In this document: positions 5,619-12,620 of the stretch, one piece after another
How the letters are laid out: every line of letters starts with the position of its first letter
Numbering within the stretch: position 1 is the first letter of the stretch
Source: Candidatus Omnitrophota bacterium
GTDB lineage: Bacteria; Omnitrophota; Gorgyraeia; Gygaellales; Profunditerraquicolaceae
Assembly (NCBI GenBank): GCA_028717055.1
Contig: JAQUOO010000028.1
Location: 1 to 12,623 of the forward strand
Length of the DNA stretch: 12,623 nt
Reading direction: 5' to 3'
Notes under the pieces: generated by a model
Seen by the model: the letters and a program-made list of their open reading frames with translations, nothing else
Told to the model about the DNA's origin: nothing
The model's database searches: none
Program-made: the position numbers and the translations under genes

Positions 5619-6863
5619 ATGAAAGAAAACAGGGTAGTAGTTACGGGTCTAGGGATAATTTCACCGGTAGGCAACGACGTTTCTGCTTTCTGGGGGGCTT
5701 TAAAAGAAGGAAAGAGCGGAGTTGGGCCATTAACCAGCTTTGACGCTTCTGGTTTCGACTCCCGGATTGCCGGTGAAATAAAAGATTTTGACCCGGCTAT
5801 GGCTGGTTTGGATATTAAGGAGACCCGGCGCACCGCTAAATTCGTGCAATATGCTTTGGCCGCAGCAAGGCAAGCTGTAACTTCTTCAGGCTTGGATTTA
5901 GATAAAACAGATAAAGAAAGGTGTGGAGTCTTAATCGGTTCGGGCATAGGCAGCCTTTATACCATAGAGGAAGAGCATAGGGTGTATTTGACTAAAGGCC
6001 CTTCGCGGTTATCGCCTTTTTTAATTCCGATGTTGATTGTTAATGAGGCAAGCGGTTTAGTCGGGATTAAATTCGGATTTAAGGGCCCGAATTCCTGTGT
6101 AGCTACTGCTTGCGCTTCAGGATCGCATGCAATCGGAGATGCCTATAGAATTATAGCCCGCGGAGACGCGGACGTAATGATTTCGGGCGGCACGGAAAGT
6201 TGCATTGTAGCTACTGCCGTGGGCGGATTCTGCGCTTTAAAAGCCCTTTCCAGGAGAAATGACGATCCGCAGAAAGCCTCCCGGCCATTCGATAAAGAAC
6301 GCGATGGTTTTGTTATGGCTGAAGGCTGCGGTCTAGTGGTTTTAGAGAGTTTAGAGCATGCCAAGAAGAGAGGCGCTCATATAATTGCCGAGTTAGCTGG
6401 TTTTGGAATGACTTGTGATGCTTATCATATAACTGCGCCTGATCCTGAAGGAGAAGGCTCTGGCAAGGCAATGCAATTAGCTTTAGCCGATGCCAAGCTT
6501 AGTCCTGAAGATGTAGATTATATCAATGCTCATGGGACTTCCACTAAGCTCAATGATAAGATTGAAACGCTGGCTATGAAAAAAGCATTTGGTTCCCATA
6601 TTAGGAAAGTTATGGTTTCTTCGACTAAATCCATGATCGGCCATTCGCTGGGAGCTGCCGGAGGAGTGGAATTCGTAGTTTGTTGCCTGACTATAAAAGA
6701 AGGTATTGTGCATCCTACGATTAATTATGAGCATCCTGATCCGGAGTGCGATCTTGACTATGTTCCTAATGTTTCCCGCAAGGCTGGCATCAAGGTTTGT
6801 ATGTCCAATTCTTTGGGTTTTGGCGGGCATAACGCCTCTTTGATTGTTAAGAAGTTTGAATAA
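5619..6863 (+). CDS. fabF: Beta-ketoacyl-ACP synthase II (FabF)
   Basis: FabF carries out the elongating condensation of acyl-ACP with malonyl-ACP. With the start at ATG 5619 the protein has 414 residues, the normal length, and opens MKENRVVVTGLGIISPVG. Catalytic residues are present: Cys165 in TACASGSH, His305 in NAHGTST, Lys337 and His342 in STKSMIGHSLGAAG. The GFGGHNAS motif near the end (400-407) is also standard. No clear ribosome site precedes this ATG. An in-frame GTG at 5592, inside the 3' arm of the upstream hairpin, would add nine residues; the TTG codons farther upstream would put most of the hairpin inside the gene and are rejected. The gene closes the fatty-acid block. No fabZ, fabA or fabI is in the window. 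Confidence 0.95.
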   Translation: MKENRVVVTGLGIISPVGNDVSAFWGALKEGKSGVGPLTSFDASGFDSRIAGEIKDFDPAMAGLDIKETRRTAKFVQYALAAARQAVTSSGLDLDKTDKERCGVLIGSGIGSLYTIEEEHRVYLTKGPSRLSPFLIPMLIVNEASGLVGIKFGFKGPNSCVATACASGSHAIGDAYRIIARGDADVMISGGTESCIVATAVGGFCALKALSRRNDDPQKASRPFDKERDGFVMAEGCGLVVLESLEHAKKRGAHIIAELAGFGMTCDAYHITAPDPEGEGSGKAMQLALADAKLSPEDVDYINAHGTSTKLNDKIETLAMKKAFGSHIRKVMVSSTKSMIGHSLGAAGGVEFVVCCLTIKEGIVHPTINYEHPDPECDLDYVPNVSRKAGIKVCMSNSLGFGGHNASLIVKKFE

Positions 6864-6870
6864 GTTCTAA

Positions 6871-7000
6871 AATTCAAATGTCAAGATTCAAAATCCAAAA
6901 TAAATCCAAAACTCAAATGAAAAATATCAAACCAAGATTTTGTCATTTGATATTTGTCATTTAAATTTATTTTGAATTTTGTGCTTTGTCATTTGACATT
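6871..7000 (+). repeat. AT-rich imperfect palindrome between fabF and leuC
   Basis: The 146-base gap is filled by a long imperfect inverted repeat. AATGTCAA (6877-6884) mirrors TTGACATT (6993-7000). CAAAATCCAAAATAAAT on the left mirrors ATTTATTTTGAATTTTG on the right with one mismatch. AAATGAAAAATATCAAA (6915-6931) mirrors 6946-6962, also with one mismatch. Composition is very AT-rich, and words such as TCAAA and TCATTTG recur. This looks like a MITE-like or interspersed palindromic element, not a gene. No target duplication or transposase is evident. It ends nine bases before the leuC start. Confidence 0.7.
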
Positions 7001-7009
7001 AAAATAACC

Positions 7010-8278
7010 ATGCCATACACAATCTCGGAAAAAATATTACTGGCGCATAGCAGCAAAAAAGATATCCATCCCGGAGAATTTATCGAGGTAAATGTGGATA
7101 TCGCCCTGGGCAATGATATTACCGCGCCTTTGGCTATCGAACAATTCAAAAAGAGCGGGGTAAAACATGTTTTTGACAAAAACAGGATAGTGCTGGTTCC
7201 GGATCATTTTGCTCCGGCCAAGGATTTAAGAAGCGCTAATCAATGCAAGATTTTGGCTAATTTTGCCGCGGAGCAGAAGATAAAAAATTATTTTGAAGTC
7301 GGTTGTATGGGTATTGAACATGCGCTCTTGCCGGAAATGGGATTGGTTACTTCCGGAGACCTGGTAATTGGCGCGGATTCCCACACCTGCACTTATGGCG
7401 CCTTGGGCGCTTATTCAACCGGGATAGGGTCTACGGATCTGGCCCGCGCTTTTATCGATGGCAAATGCTGGCTTAAGGTTCCGGGTTCAATCAAATTTGT
7501 CTACAAAGGAAAGCTTAAGAAATGGGTCGGCGGCAAGGATTTAATCCTGTTTACTATCGGTAAAATCGGAGTTGACGGCGCTTTATACAAGGCTATGGAG
7601 TTTTCCGGTCCGGTGATTCGCAGCTTGAGCATGGATGATAGATTTTCCATGAGCAATATGGCTATTGAAGCCGGAGCCCGGGCAGGATTGATTGAGCCGG
7701 ATAAAATTACCAGGAAATATGTCAAGGGAAGGCCTAAAACCGAAGGCCATGCCCCGGAATTCTATACGTCGGATAAGGACGCCCGGTATGACCATATTTA
7801 CGAATGGGATATTTCGGATTTGGAGCCGCAAGTGGCTTGTCCGCATCTGCCCAGCAATACCAAGGCGGTATCGGAATTAAATAAGGTTAAGATTGACCAG
7901 GTGGTTATCGGTTCCTGCACTAACGGCAGGATTTCGGATTTAAGGATTAGCGCTAAGATATTAAAAGGTAAAAAAGCGGCTCCGGGAGTAAAATTGATTG
8001 TGTTCCCGGCTACGCAGAAAATTTATCTGGAAGCGGTAAAGGAAGGATTAGCGGAAATCTTTGTTAAAGCAGGAGGAGTATTTTCTACTCCTACTTGTGG
8101 GCCGTGTTTAGGCGGGCATATGGGTATTTTAACCGAGGGTGAATCCGCCATAGCTACGACTAACCGTAATTTTATCGGCAGGATGGGCAGCCCTAAGAGT
8201 TTTGTCTATTTGTCCAACCCGGCGGTTGCGGCTGCTTCAGCTATTACCGGCAGGATTACGCATCCTGAAGAAATATAA
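7010..8278 (+). CDS. leuC: Isopropylmalate dehydratase large subunit (LeuC-type aconitase family)
   Basis: This is the iron-sulfur subunit of a two-subunit hydro-lyase that isomerises 2-isopropylmalate to 3-isopropylmalate in leucine synthesis. The 422-residue protein has the three [4Fe-4S] ligands Cys303 (GSCTNGRISDL), Cys363 and Cys366 (TCGPCLGGH), plus GADSHTCTYGALGAYSTGIG (121-140). The length fits the short, separate-subunit class shared by LeuC and homoaconitase, so homoaconitase activity is an alternative. I choose ATG 7010 (MPYTISEKIL), where the family begins. A TTG at 6986 in the same frame lies inside the palindromic repeat and is rejected. No good ribosome site is visible. leuD follows after one base. 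leuA is not in the window. Confidence 0.9.
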   Translation: MPYTISEKILLAHSSKKDIHPGEFIEVNVDIALGNDITAPLAIEQFKKSGVKHVFDKNRIVLVPDHFAPAKDLRSANQCKILANFAAEQKIKNYFEVGCMGIEHALLPEMGLVTSGDLVIGADSHTCTYGALGAYSTGIGSTDLARAFIDGKCWLKVPGSIKFVYKGKLKKWVGGKDLILFTIGKIGVDGALYKAMEFSGPVIRSLSMDDRFSMSNMAIEAGARAGLIEPDKITRKYVKGRPKTEGHAPEFYTSDKDARYDHIYEWDISDLEPQVACPHLPSNTKAVSELNKVKIDQVVIGSCTNGRISDLRISAKILKGKKAAPGVKLIVFPATQKIYLEAVKEGLAEIFVKAGGVFSTPTCGPCLGGHMGILTEGESAIATTNRNFIGRMGSPKSFVYLSNPAVAAASAITGRITHPEEI

Positions 8279-8279
8279 A

Positions 8280-8777
8280 ATGATTATTAAGGGTAAAGTT
8301 CATAGGTTTGGGGATGATATAAATACCGACGATATTATCTCGGCTAAATATCTGATTTCTACTGATCCCGGGGAATTAGGATCGCATTGCATGGAAGCGA
8401 TAGCTCCGGATTTTGTTAAAAAGGTAAATCCGGGGGACATAATTATAGCGGGAAAAAACTTTGGCTGTGGTTCAAGCCGGGAGCATGCGCCGGTTGCGAT
8501 TAAAGGCGCCGGAATATCCGCGGTAATCGCCAAGAGTTTTGCCGCGATATTTTTCCGGAATGCCATAAATATCGGTTTGCCTTTTCTGGAACTGGCGGAT
8601 ACGGATAAAATAAAAGAAGGGGATTTGATTGAGATAGATTTAAGCACGGGAATAATCAGGAACCTGACGCAAAGCCAAACTTATAAAACCCAGGCTTTCC
8701 CCGGATTTCTGCAGGAACTGGTAGAAGAAGGCGGCCTGATGAATTATATAAAGAAGAGAGGAACCAGGCATGTATAA
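8280..8777 (+). CDS. leuD: Isopropylmalate dehydratase small subunit (LeuD-type)
   Basis: LeuD is the swivel-domain partner of LeuC and completes the active site. With ATG 8280 the protein has 165 residues and opens MIIKGKVHRFGDDINTDDI, the classic small-subunit start. The GCGSSREHAP motif (62-71) binds substrate carboxylates. The specificity loop reads YLIST (24-28). As I recall, methanogen homoaconitase has YLRT with Arg26, whereas isopropylmalate isomerases carry a hydrophobic residue, so Ile26 favours isopropylmalate over homoaconitate. An upstream in-frame extension overlaps the end of leuC and shows no family similarity, so I do not use it. The gene lies one base after leuC and overlaps leuB by eight bases (8770-8777), indicating coupled translation and a single message. 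Confidence 0.92.
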   Translation: MIIKGKVHRFGDDINTDDIISAKYLISTDPGELGSHCMEAIAPDFVKKVNPGDIIIAGKNFGCGSSREHAPVAIKGAGISAVIAKSFAAIFFRNAINIGLPFLELADTDKIKEGDLIEIDLSTGIIRNLTQSQTYKTQAFPGFLQELVEEGGLMNYIKKRGTRHV

Positions 8778-9819
8778 AATCGCGGTTATCGGCGGAGACG
8801 GCACGGGCCCGGAAGTTGTTGCCGAGGGGCTAAAGGTTTTAAAAAGAGCGGGTGAAAAATTCGGTTTTAAGTATGAAACCAAAGATTTTGACTTTAGCGG
8901 CAAAAGATATCTGGCTACCGGGAAATTAGTGGATGACAGCGATGTCGCCGAATTAAAAAAATATTCCGCGATTTATCTTGGCGCGGTAGGCGATCCTGGC
9001 GTAAAACCCGGTATTATTGAAACAGGGGTGTTGTTAAAGTTAAGGTTTGCTCTGGACCAATATATAAATTTAAGGCCGGTTAAGCTGTATAATTCCAGTT
9101 TTTGCCCTTTAAAAGACAAAAAACCGGAAGATATAGATTTTGTAGTTGTGCGCGAGAACTCTGAAGGCATTTATAAAGGTATGGGCGAGTTTAAAGATAA
9201 AGGGACTAAGGATGAAGTGGCAATTCAGATTTCTTACAATACCCGTAAGGGTGTTGAGCGTTGTATTCGCTATGCGTTTGAATTTACCCGTAAACGCAAC
9301 AAAAGAAAGAAACTTACTCTTTGCGGCAAAACCAATGTTTTGACCTATGCCTGGAATCTCTGGGAGAGGGTTTTTAACGAGGTGGCCAGGGAATATCCGG
9401 ATATTGCTACGGATTACGCCCATGTGGATGCTACCACCATGTGGTTTGTGAAGAACCCGGAGTGGTTTGATGTTATCGTGACGGATAATATCTTTGGCGA
9501 CATCATTACTGACTTGGGCGCAATGATTCAGGGCGGTATGGGTATTGCTGCCGGCGGCAACATTAATCCGGAAGGCGTATCGATGTTTGAACCGATCGGA
9601 GGAAGCGCCCCTAAATATACAGGTAAGAATGTGATTAATCCTTTAGCTGCGATTTGCGCCGTAGGAATGATGTTGGATAATTTAGGCGAAAGCAAGGCGG
9701 CTAAAGCGGTTGAGGATGCGGTTATTAAGGTTGCCAATGGTAAATTAAAAACCCTGGCTGCCGGAAAAATGGGTTATTCTACGACTGAAGTCGGTGACCT
9801 GGTAGCGCAAATTATTTGA
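8770..9819 (+). CDS. leuB: Isopropylmalate/isocitrate-family dehydrogenase, probably LeuB
   Basis: This 349-residue enzyme belongs to the beta-decarboxylating dehydrogenases (isopropylmalate, homoisocitrate, isocitrate, tartrate). Context after leuC-leuD makes 3-isopropylmalate oxidation to 2-oxoisocaproate the best guess. Visible features are GDGTGPEVV (9-17), the substrate loop IETGVLLKLRFALDQYINLR (83-102), RENSEGIYKG (128-137), the catalytic lysine region CGKTNVL (185-191), and metal-binding aspartates in TDNIFGDIITD (238-248). RENSEGIY is more isocitrate/homoisocitrate-like than the LTGGIYFG seen in classical LeuB. The coenzyme loop reads EPIGGSAPKYTG (274-285), with Lys282-Tyr283 where NAD-dependent LeuB has Asp-Ile, as in NADP-dependent isocitrate dehydrogenase. 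Family is certain; exact substrate and coenzyme are not. ATG 8770 overlaps leuD by eight bases. Confidence 0.85.
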   Translation: MYKIAVIGGDGTGPEVVAEGLKVLKRAGEKFGFKYETKDFDFSGKRYLATGKLVDDSDVAELKKYSAIYLGAVGDPGVKPGIIETGVLLKLRFALDQYINLRPVKLYNSSFCPLKDKKPEDIDFVVVRENSEGIYKGMGEFKDKGTKDEVAIQISYNTRKGVERCIRYAFEFTRKRNKRKKLTLCGKTNVLTYAWNLWERVFNEVAREYPDIATDYAHVDATTMWFVKNPEWFDVIVTDNIFGDIITDLGAMIQGGMGIAAGGNINPEGVSMFEPIGGSAPKYTGKNVINPLAAICAVGMMLDNLGESKAAKAVEDAVIKVANGKLKTLAAGKMGYSTTEVGDLVAQII

Positions 9820-9822
9820 TCT

Positions 9823-9840
9823 ATTTCTTTAGAAAGAAAT
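9823..9840 (+). promoter_or_regulatory. Short palindrome over the asd ribosome site
   Basis: ATTTCTTT (9823-9830) and AAAGAAAT (9833-9840) are separated by only AG. A practical hairpin would have about 7 bp and a 4-base loop. The only ribosome-site-like bases for asd (AGAAAG, 9831-9836) lie within it. The stem is all A/T apart from a single G-C pair and therefore weak, so it may be chance. Confidence 0.25.
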
Positions 9841-9844
9841 TAAA

Positions 9845-10876
9845 ATGAAGAAAACTGAATATAATGTGGCCGTAGTTGGCGCAGGTGTGGTAGGGATAGA
9901 GATGCTGCGGGTTTTAAAACAGCGCAATTTTCCTATTGGAGAATTGCGTGTATTTGCGCGTTCCAGCCGCGATATGGATGTTGATGGGCACAAATATGCG
10001 GTAAAACCGATTTCCCCGGAAGGTTTTGAGGGTATAGATATCGCCTTATTCGCCGGAACCGAGGGTGAAAAGGGCGCGGCAGTAACTTACGCCCGGGAAG
10101 CGGTAAAAAGAGGCGCGGTAGTTATTGATAATGGCGCGGATTTCCGGATGGATAAAAATGTTCCGTTAGTAGTTCCCGAAGTTAATTCCGCGGATGTTAA
10201 GAAGCATAAAGGGATTATTGCTAACCCAAATTGCTCAACCATTCAGATGGTTGTAGCCTTGAATCCGATTCATAAGAAAGCCGGGGTTAAAAGGATTATT
10301 GTTACTACTTTACAGGCTTCCAGCGGTGCCGGTAAAGGCGCTGTTGAGCAATTAAAAGAAGAGAATTCTTTAATAGCCCGGGCTGGTTTCGATAATTTGA
10401 GTGTAAGCGCTTCAGGCAAATCCATGCCTCAGCAGTTGGCTTACAATGTCTTTCCGCACATAGGTTCATTTGCCGATGGTGATTACACAAACGAAGAGTG
10501 GAAGCTGGTTAAGGAAACTCATAAGATTATGCATGCTCCGAAAATCAAAATCTCGGCTACTACGGTGAGGGTTCCGGTTAGGACCGGGCATTCCGAATCG
10601 GTTTACTTTGAGGTTTCGCGTCCTATCTCGGTTGACAAAATTAAAGCTCTCCTTGCGAAAGCCCCGGGAGTAGTCTTGATGGATGAACCTAAAAATAATC
10701 TTTATCCTATGCCTAAAGATGTTGAAGGCAGGGATGAAACTTTTGTCGGCCGTATCCGTCAGGACGCTTTTGTAAAGAATGGTTTCTGGCTGTGGGTTGT
10801 CGCGGATAACCTGCGTAAGGGGGCTGCGACCAATGCCGTGCAAATCGCCGAATGCGTAATCTCAAGCTCGAAATAG
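9845..10876 (+). CDS. asd: Aspartate-semialdehyde dehydrogenase
   Basis: Asd reduces aspartyl-phosphate to aspartate semialdehyde with NADPH, the branch point to lysine, diaminopimelate, threonine and methionine. The 343-residue protein has the nucleotide motif VVGAGVVGIEML (10-21), the nucleophile Cys130 in ANPNCSTIQM, and Arg246/His249 in VPVRTGHSES for substrate binding and base catalysis. The C-terminal NLRKGAATNAVQIAE stretch is characteristic and separates it from the related ArgC. Start ATG 9845 has only a weak AGAAAG. The gene lies 25 bases after leuB, so co-transcription with the leucine genes is likely, and it overlaps truA by 25 bases. Identification is secure. Confidence 0.95.
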   Translation: MKKTEYNVAVVGAGVVGIEMLRVLKQRNFPIGELRVFARSSRDMDVDGHKYAVKPISPEGFEGIDIALFAGTEGEKGAAVTYAREAVKRGAVVIDNGADFRMDKNVPLVVPEVNSADVKKHKGIIANPNCSTIQMVVALNPIHKKAGVKRIIVTTLQASSGAGKGAVEQLKEENSLIARAGFDNLSVSASGKSMPQQLAYNVFPHIGSFADGDYTNEEWKLVKETHKIMHAPKIKISATTVRVPVRTGHSESVYFEVSRPISVDKIKALLAKAPGVVLMDEPKNNLYPMPKDVEGRDETFVGRIRQDAFVKNGFWLWVVADNLRKGAATNAVQIAECVISSSK

Positions 10877-11592
10877 AATACGACGGAACAAATTACGCGG
10901 GCTGGCAAATCCAGCCTAAAGGCCGCGGTAAGACAATTCAAGCAGTAATCGAGAAAAAACTCCGCAAGATCCTCCGGGAGAAAGTGAAACTAATCGTTTC
11001 CGGAAGGACTGATTCCGGCGTTCATGCCGAAGCTCAAATCGCCAATTTCCTTACGTATTCTAATATCACTTTACCTAGACTGAAACTAGGCTTAAATGGG
11101 ATCCTGCCGGAAGATATAAAGATTGTTAAAATAAGTTTGGCCCCTTTAACCTTTCATAGCCGTTTCTCGGCAAAATCCAAAATCTACCGTTATACTATAT
11201 TAAACCGGGATTATTCTTCGCCTTTGTCAAGGAATAAGGTTTTTTTCTATCCGCATCCTCTGGACGTAAGGATTATGCGGGAGGAAGCTTTAAGTTTTCT
11301 GGGGAAGCATGATTTCAGCGCCTTCCAGGCTTCTTTAGGAAAAGACAAGAATCCCGTTAAGATTATAAAGAATGTTGATATAAAAAAGAAAAATGATTAT
11401 ATATCTATTGATATCGAGGCGGATGGGTTTTTATATAATATGGTCAGGAACATTGCGGGAACTTTGATTGAGATAGGCAGGGGAAGGTTGTCCAGGGGAG
11501 CGCTCAAAAAGATATTACTCTCCCGCAATCGCCGGCTTGCCGGGCAAACTGCCCCCGCCAGGGGGCTTTGTCTTTTAAGGGTAAAATATTGA
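10852..11592 (+). CDS. truA: tRNA pseudouridine(38-40) synthase TruA
   Basis: TruA converts uridines 38-40 in the tRNA anticodon arm to pseudouridine. The 246-residue protein has the opening EIEYDGTNYAGWQIQP (7-22) and the catalytic Asp54 in VSGRTDSGVHAEAQ, followed by the usual FHSRFSAKSKIYRY segment and the C-terminal MVRNIAGTLIEIGRG motif. Length is normal. ATG 10852 lies 25 bases inside the end of asd; it gives the expected N-terminus (RNLKLEIEYDG), so this long overlap is probably real. The gene sits shortly before rplM, a common arrangement (truA-rplM-rpsI), here with one extra gene inserted. Identification is secure. Confidence 0.95.
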   Translation: MRNLKLEIEYDGTNYAGWQIQPKGRGKTIQAVIEKKLRKILREKVKLIVSGRTDSGVHAEAQIANFLTYSNITLPRLKLGLNGILPEDIKIVKISLAPLTFHSRFSAKSKIYRYTILNRDYSSPLSRNKVFFYPHPLDVRIMREEALSFLGKHDFSAFQASLGKDKNPVKIIKNVDIKKKNDYISIDIEADGFLYNMVRNIAGTLIEIGRGRLSRGALKKILLSRNRRLAGQTAPARGLCLLRVKY

Positions 11593-11595
11593 GTT

Positions 11596-12096
11596 ATGGC
11601 GGATGAATCGAAAATGCCGATGAATGGGGTTGAAACGGCCAAAAGTAGATTAACGATCGGGATAGCGCTATGCGTTATTCTGATCATTGCGTATTCATTC
11701 TTGAGCCTGCCGGGGAGCTTCGACTCCTATTATGTCAGATTCAGGCCTTCTCCCAAGAGCCTGATTTTTATCAGGTATCTTTTTTCTCTGGGGATAAGGG
11801 CGGCCTTATTTATCTCCGGGATAGGTATTTTATTCCGCAAGGATATTTTTCGCAAAATAGCCATATTTGTCGGTTTGTTTACCATAGCTACTATTTACTG
11901 GAAGCATCCGGTAGAAGTCTACAGGAAAATTTTATGGTGGCAGATCAGGCAGGGGGTGCTTTCCGTAGAGGCAATCCCGCGGATAGACATGCTGGCCTGG
12001 TTTTGCGCCGTAACTTCTTATCTTGTCGATATCATAGTTTCCCTTTGTTTGGTGTATTATCTTACCCGGCCCAAGGTAAGAAAGTTATTCGATTAG
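11596..12096 (+). CDS. Unrecognised four-helix membrane protein
   Basis: I do not recognise this 166-residue protein. It has four likely membrane helices at about residues 19-38, 56-80, 86-102 and 131-156, joined by a first loop with FDSYYVRFRPSPKS, a short basic turn RKDIFRK, and a longer aromatic loop around YWKHPVEVYRKILWWQIRQG. Basic residues in the turn and the C-terminal tail (TRPKVRKLFD) suggest that both ends face the cytoplasm. No cleavable signal peptide, enzyme motif or metal site is evident. It starts three bases after the truA stop without a clear ribosome site, so it may be read by coupling. A second open frame over the same DNA (11670-12125) has no such membrane pattern and is probably a shadow. 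The function is unknown. Confidence 0.72.
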   Translation: MADESKMPMNGVETAKSRLTIGIALCVILIIAYSFLSLPGSFDSYYVRFRPSPKSLIFIRYLFSLGIRAALFISGIGILFRKDIFRKIAIFVGLFTIATIYWKHPVEVYRKILWWQIRQGVLSVEAIPRIDMLAWFCAVTSYLVDIIVSLCLVYYLTRPKVRKLFD

Positions 12097-12143
12097 GTTT
12101 CTTGTTTATGACCTCTTTCTATTAAAAAAATAATAAAAAAAGT

Positions 12144-12171
12144 TTGACTTAAATAATAATTATGGTATACT
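12144..12171 (+). promoter_or_regulatory. Near-consensus promoter of rplM
   Basis: TTGACT (12144-12149) and TATACT (12166-12171) match the -35 and -10 boxes of housekeeping sigma with one mismatch each and a 16-base spacer. A TG at 12163-12164 adds an extended -10. The surrounding DNA is very AT-rich. Transcription would start about six to eight bases after the -10 box, near 12178-12180, practically on the rplM ATG at 12180. Confidence 0.8.
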
Positions 12172-12179
12172 TATCCTCT

Positions 12180-12611
12180 ATGAAAAAAACCTACACAGCA
12201 AAAAAAGAAGATATCAAAAGAAACTGGTATTTAGTTGATGCCAAGGATAAAATACTGGGCAGGGTAGCAACTAAGGTCGCGGCTATATTAAGGGGTAAAC
12301 ATAAAGCGGTATTTACTCCGCATGTAGACACCGGAGATAATGTTGTGGTTATAAACACGGCTAAAATCAGGATTAGCGGGCGGAAATCCAGGCAAAAAGT
12401 ATACCGCCGTTATTCCGGTTATCCGGGAGGCTTAAGGGAAGTAACTTTTGAGAAGATGTTTACGAATAAGCCGACAACCGTATTTAAGCTTGCGGTCAGG
12501 CGTATGCTTCCCGCAGGAGCCTTGGGCCATGTCATGTTGAAGAAATTGAAGATTTATGCCGATGATAAACATGCGCAGATAGCGCAAAAGCCGCAAATTT
12601 TGGAGGTTTGA
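12180..12611 (+). CDS. rplM: 50S ribosomal protein L13
   Basis: L13 is an early-assembling large-subunit protein that binds 23S rRNA. From ATG 12180 the product is 143 residues, the normal length. Family motifs include WYLVDAKDKILGRVAT (16-31), the RGKHK...FTPHVDTGD stretch, and the signature YSGYPGGLREVTFEKM, then LAVRRMLP. An in-frame ATG at 12162 would add MVYLSS, but it lies inside the promoter and is rejected. No ribosome site precedes 12180, which fits a leaderless message. The gene has its own promoter, separate from the truA group. A GGAGG at 12602-12606 near its 3' end probably serves the next gene, expected to be rpsI. Identification is secure. Confidence 0.96.
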   Translation: MKKTYTAKKEDIKRNWYLVDAKDKILGRVATKVAAILRGKHKAVFTPHVDTGDNVVVINTAKIRISGRKSRQKVYRRYSGYPGGLREVTFEKMFTNKPTTVFKLAVRRMLPAGALGHVMLKKLKIYADDKHAQIAQKPQILEV

Positions 12612-12620
12612 ATAAATTAA

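Noticed and set aside
6986..7009. TTG start for leuC at 6986
   Set aside because: The extra residues come from the palindromic repeat; the family N-terminus begins at ATG 7010.
6993..7021. TTGACA at 6993 as a -35 box for leuC
   Set aside because: The only -10 candidate at normal spacing is TACACA inside the coding region, and the TTGACA is part of a repeat arm.
11670..12125. 151-codon frame overlapping the membrane protein gene
   Set aside because: Its composition lacks any coherent pattern, and the other frame has four clean membrane helices and abuts the truA stop.
12162..12179. ATG 12162 as the rplM start
   Set aside because: It lies between the -35 and -10 boxes, so the resulting message would not contain it.
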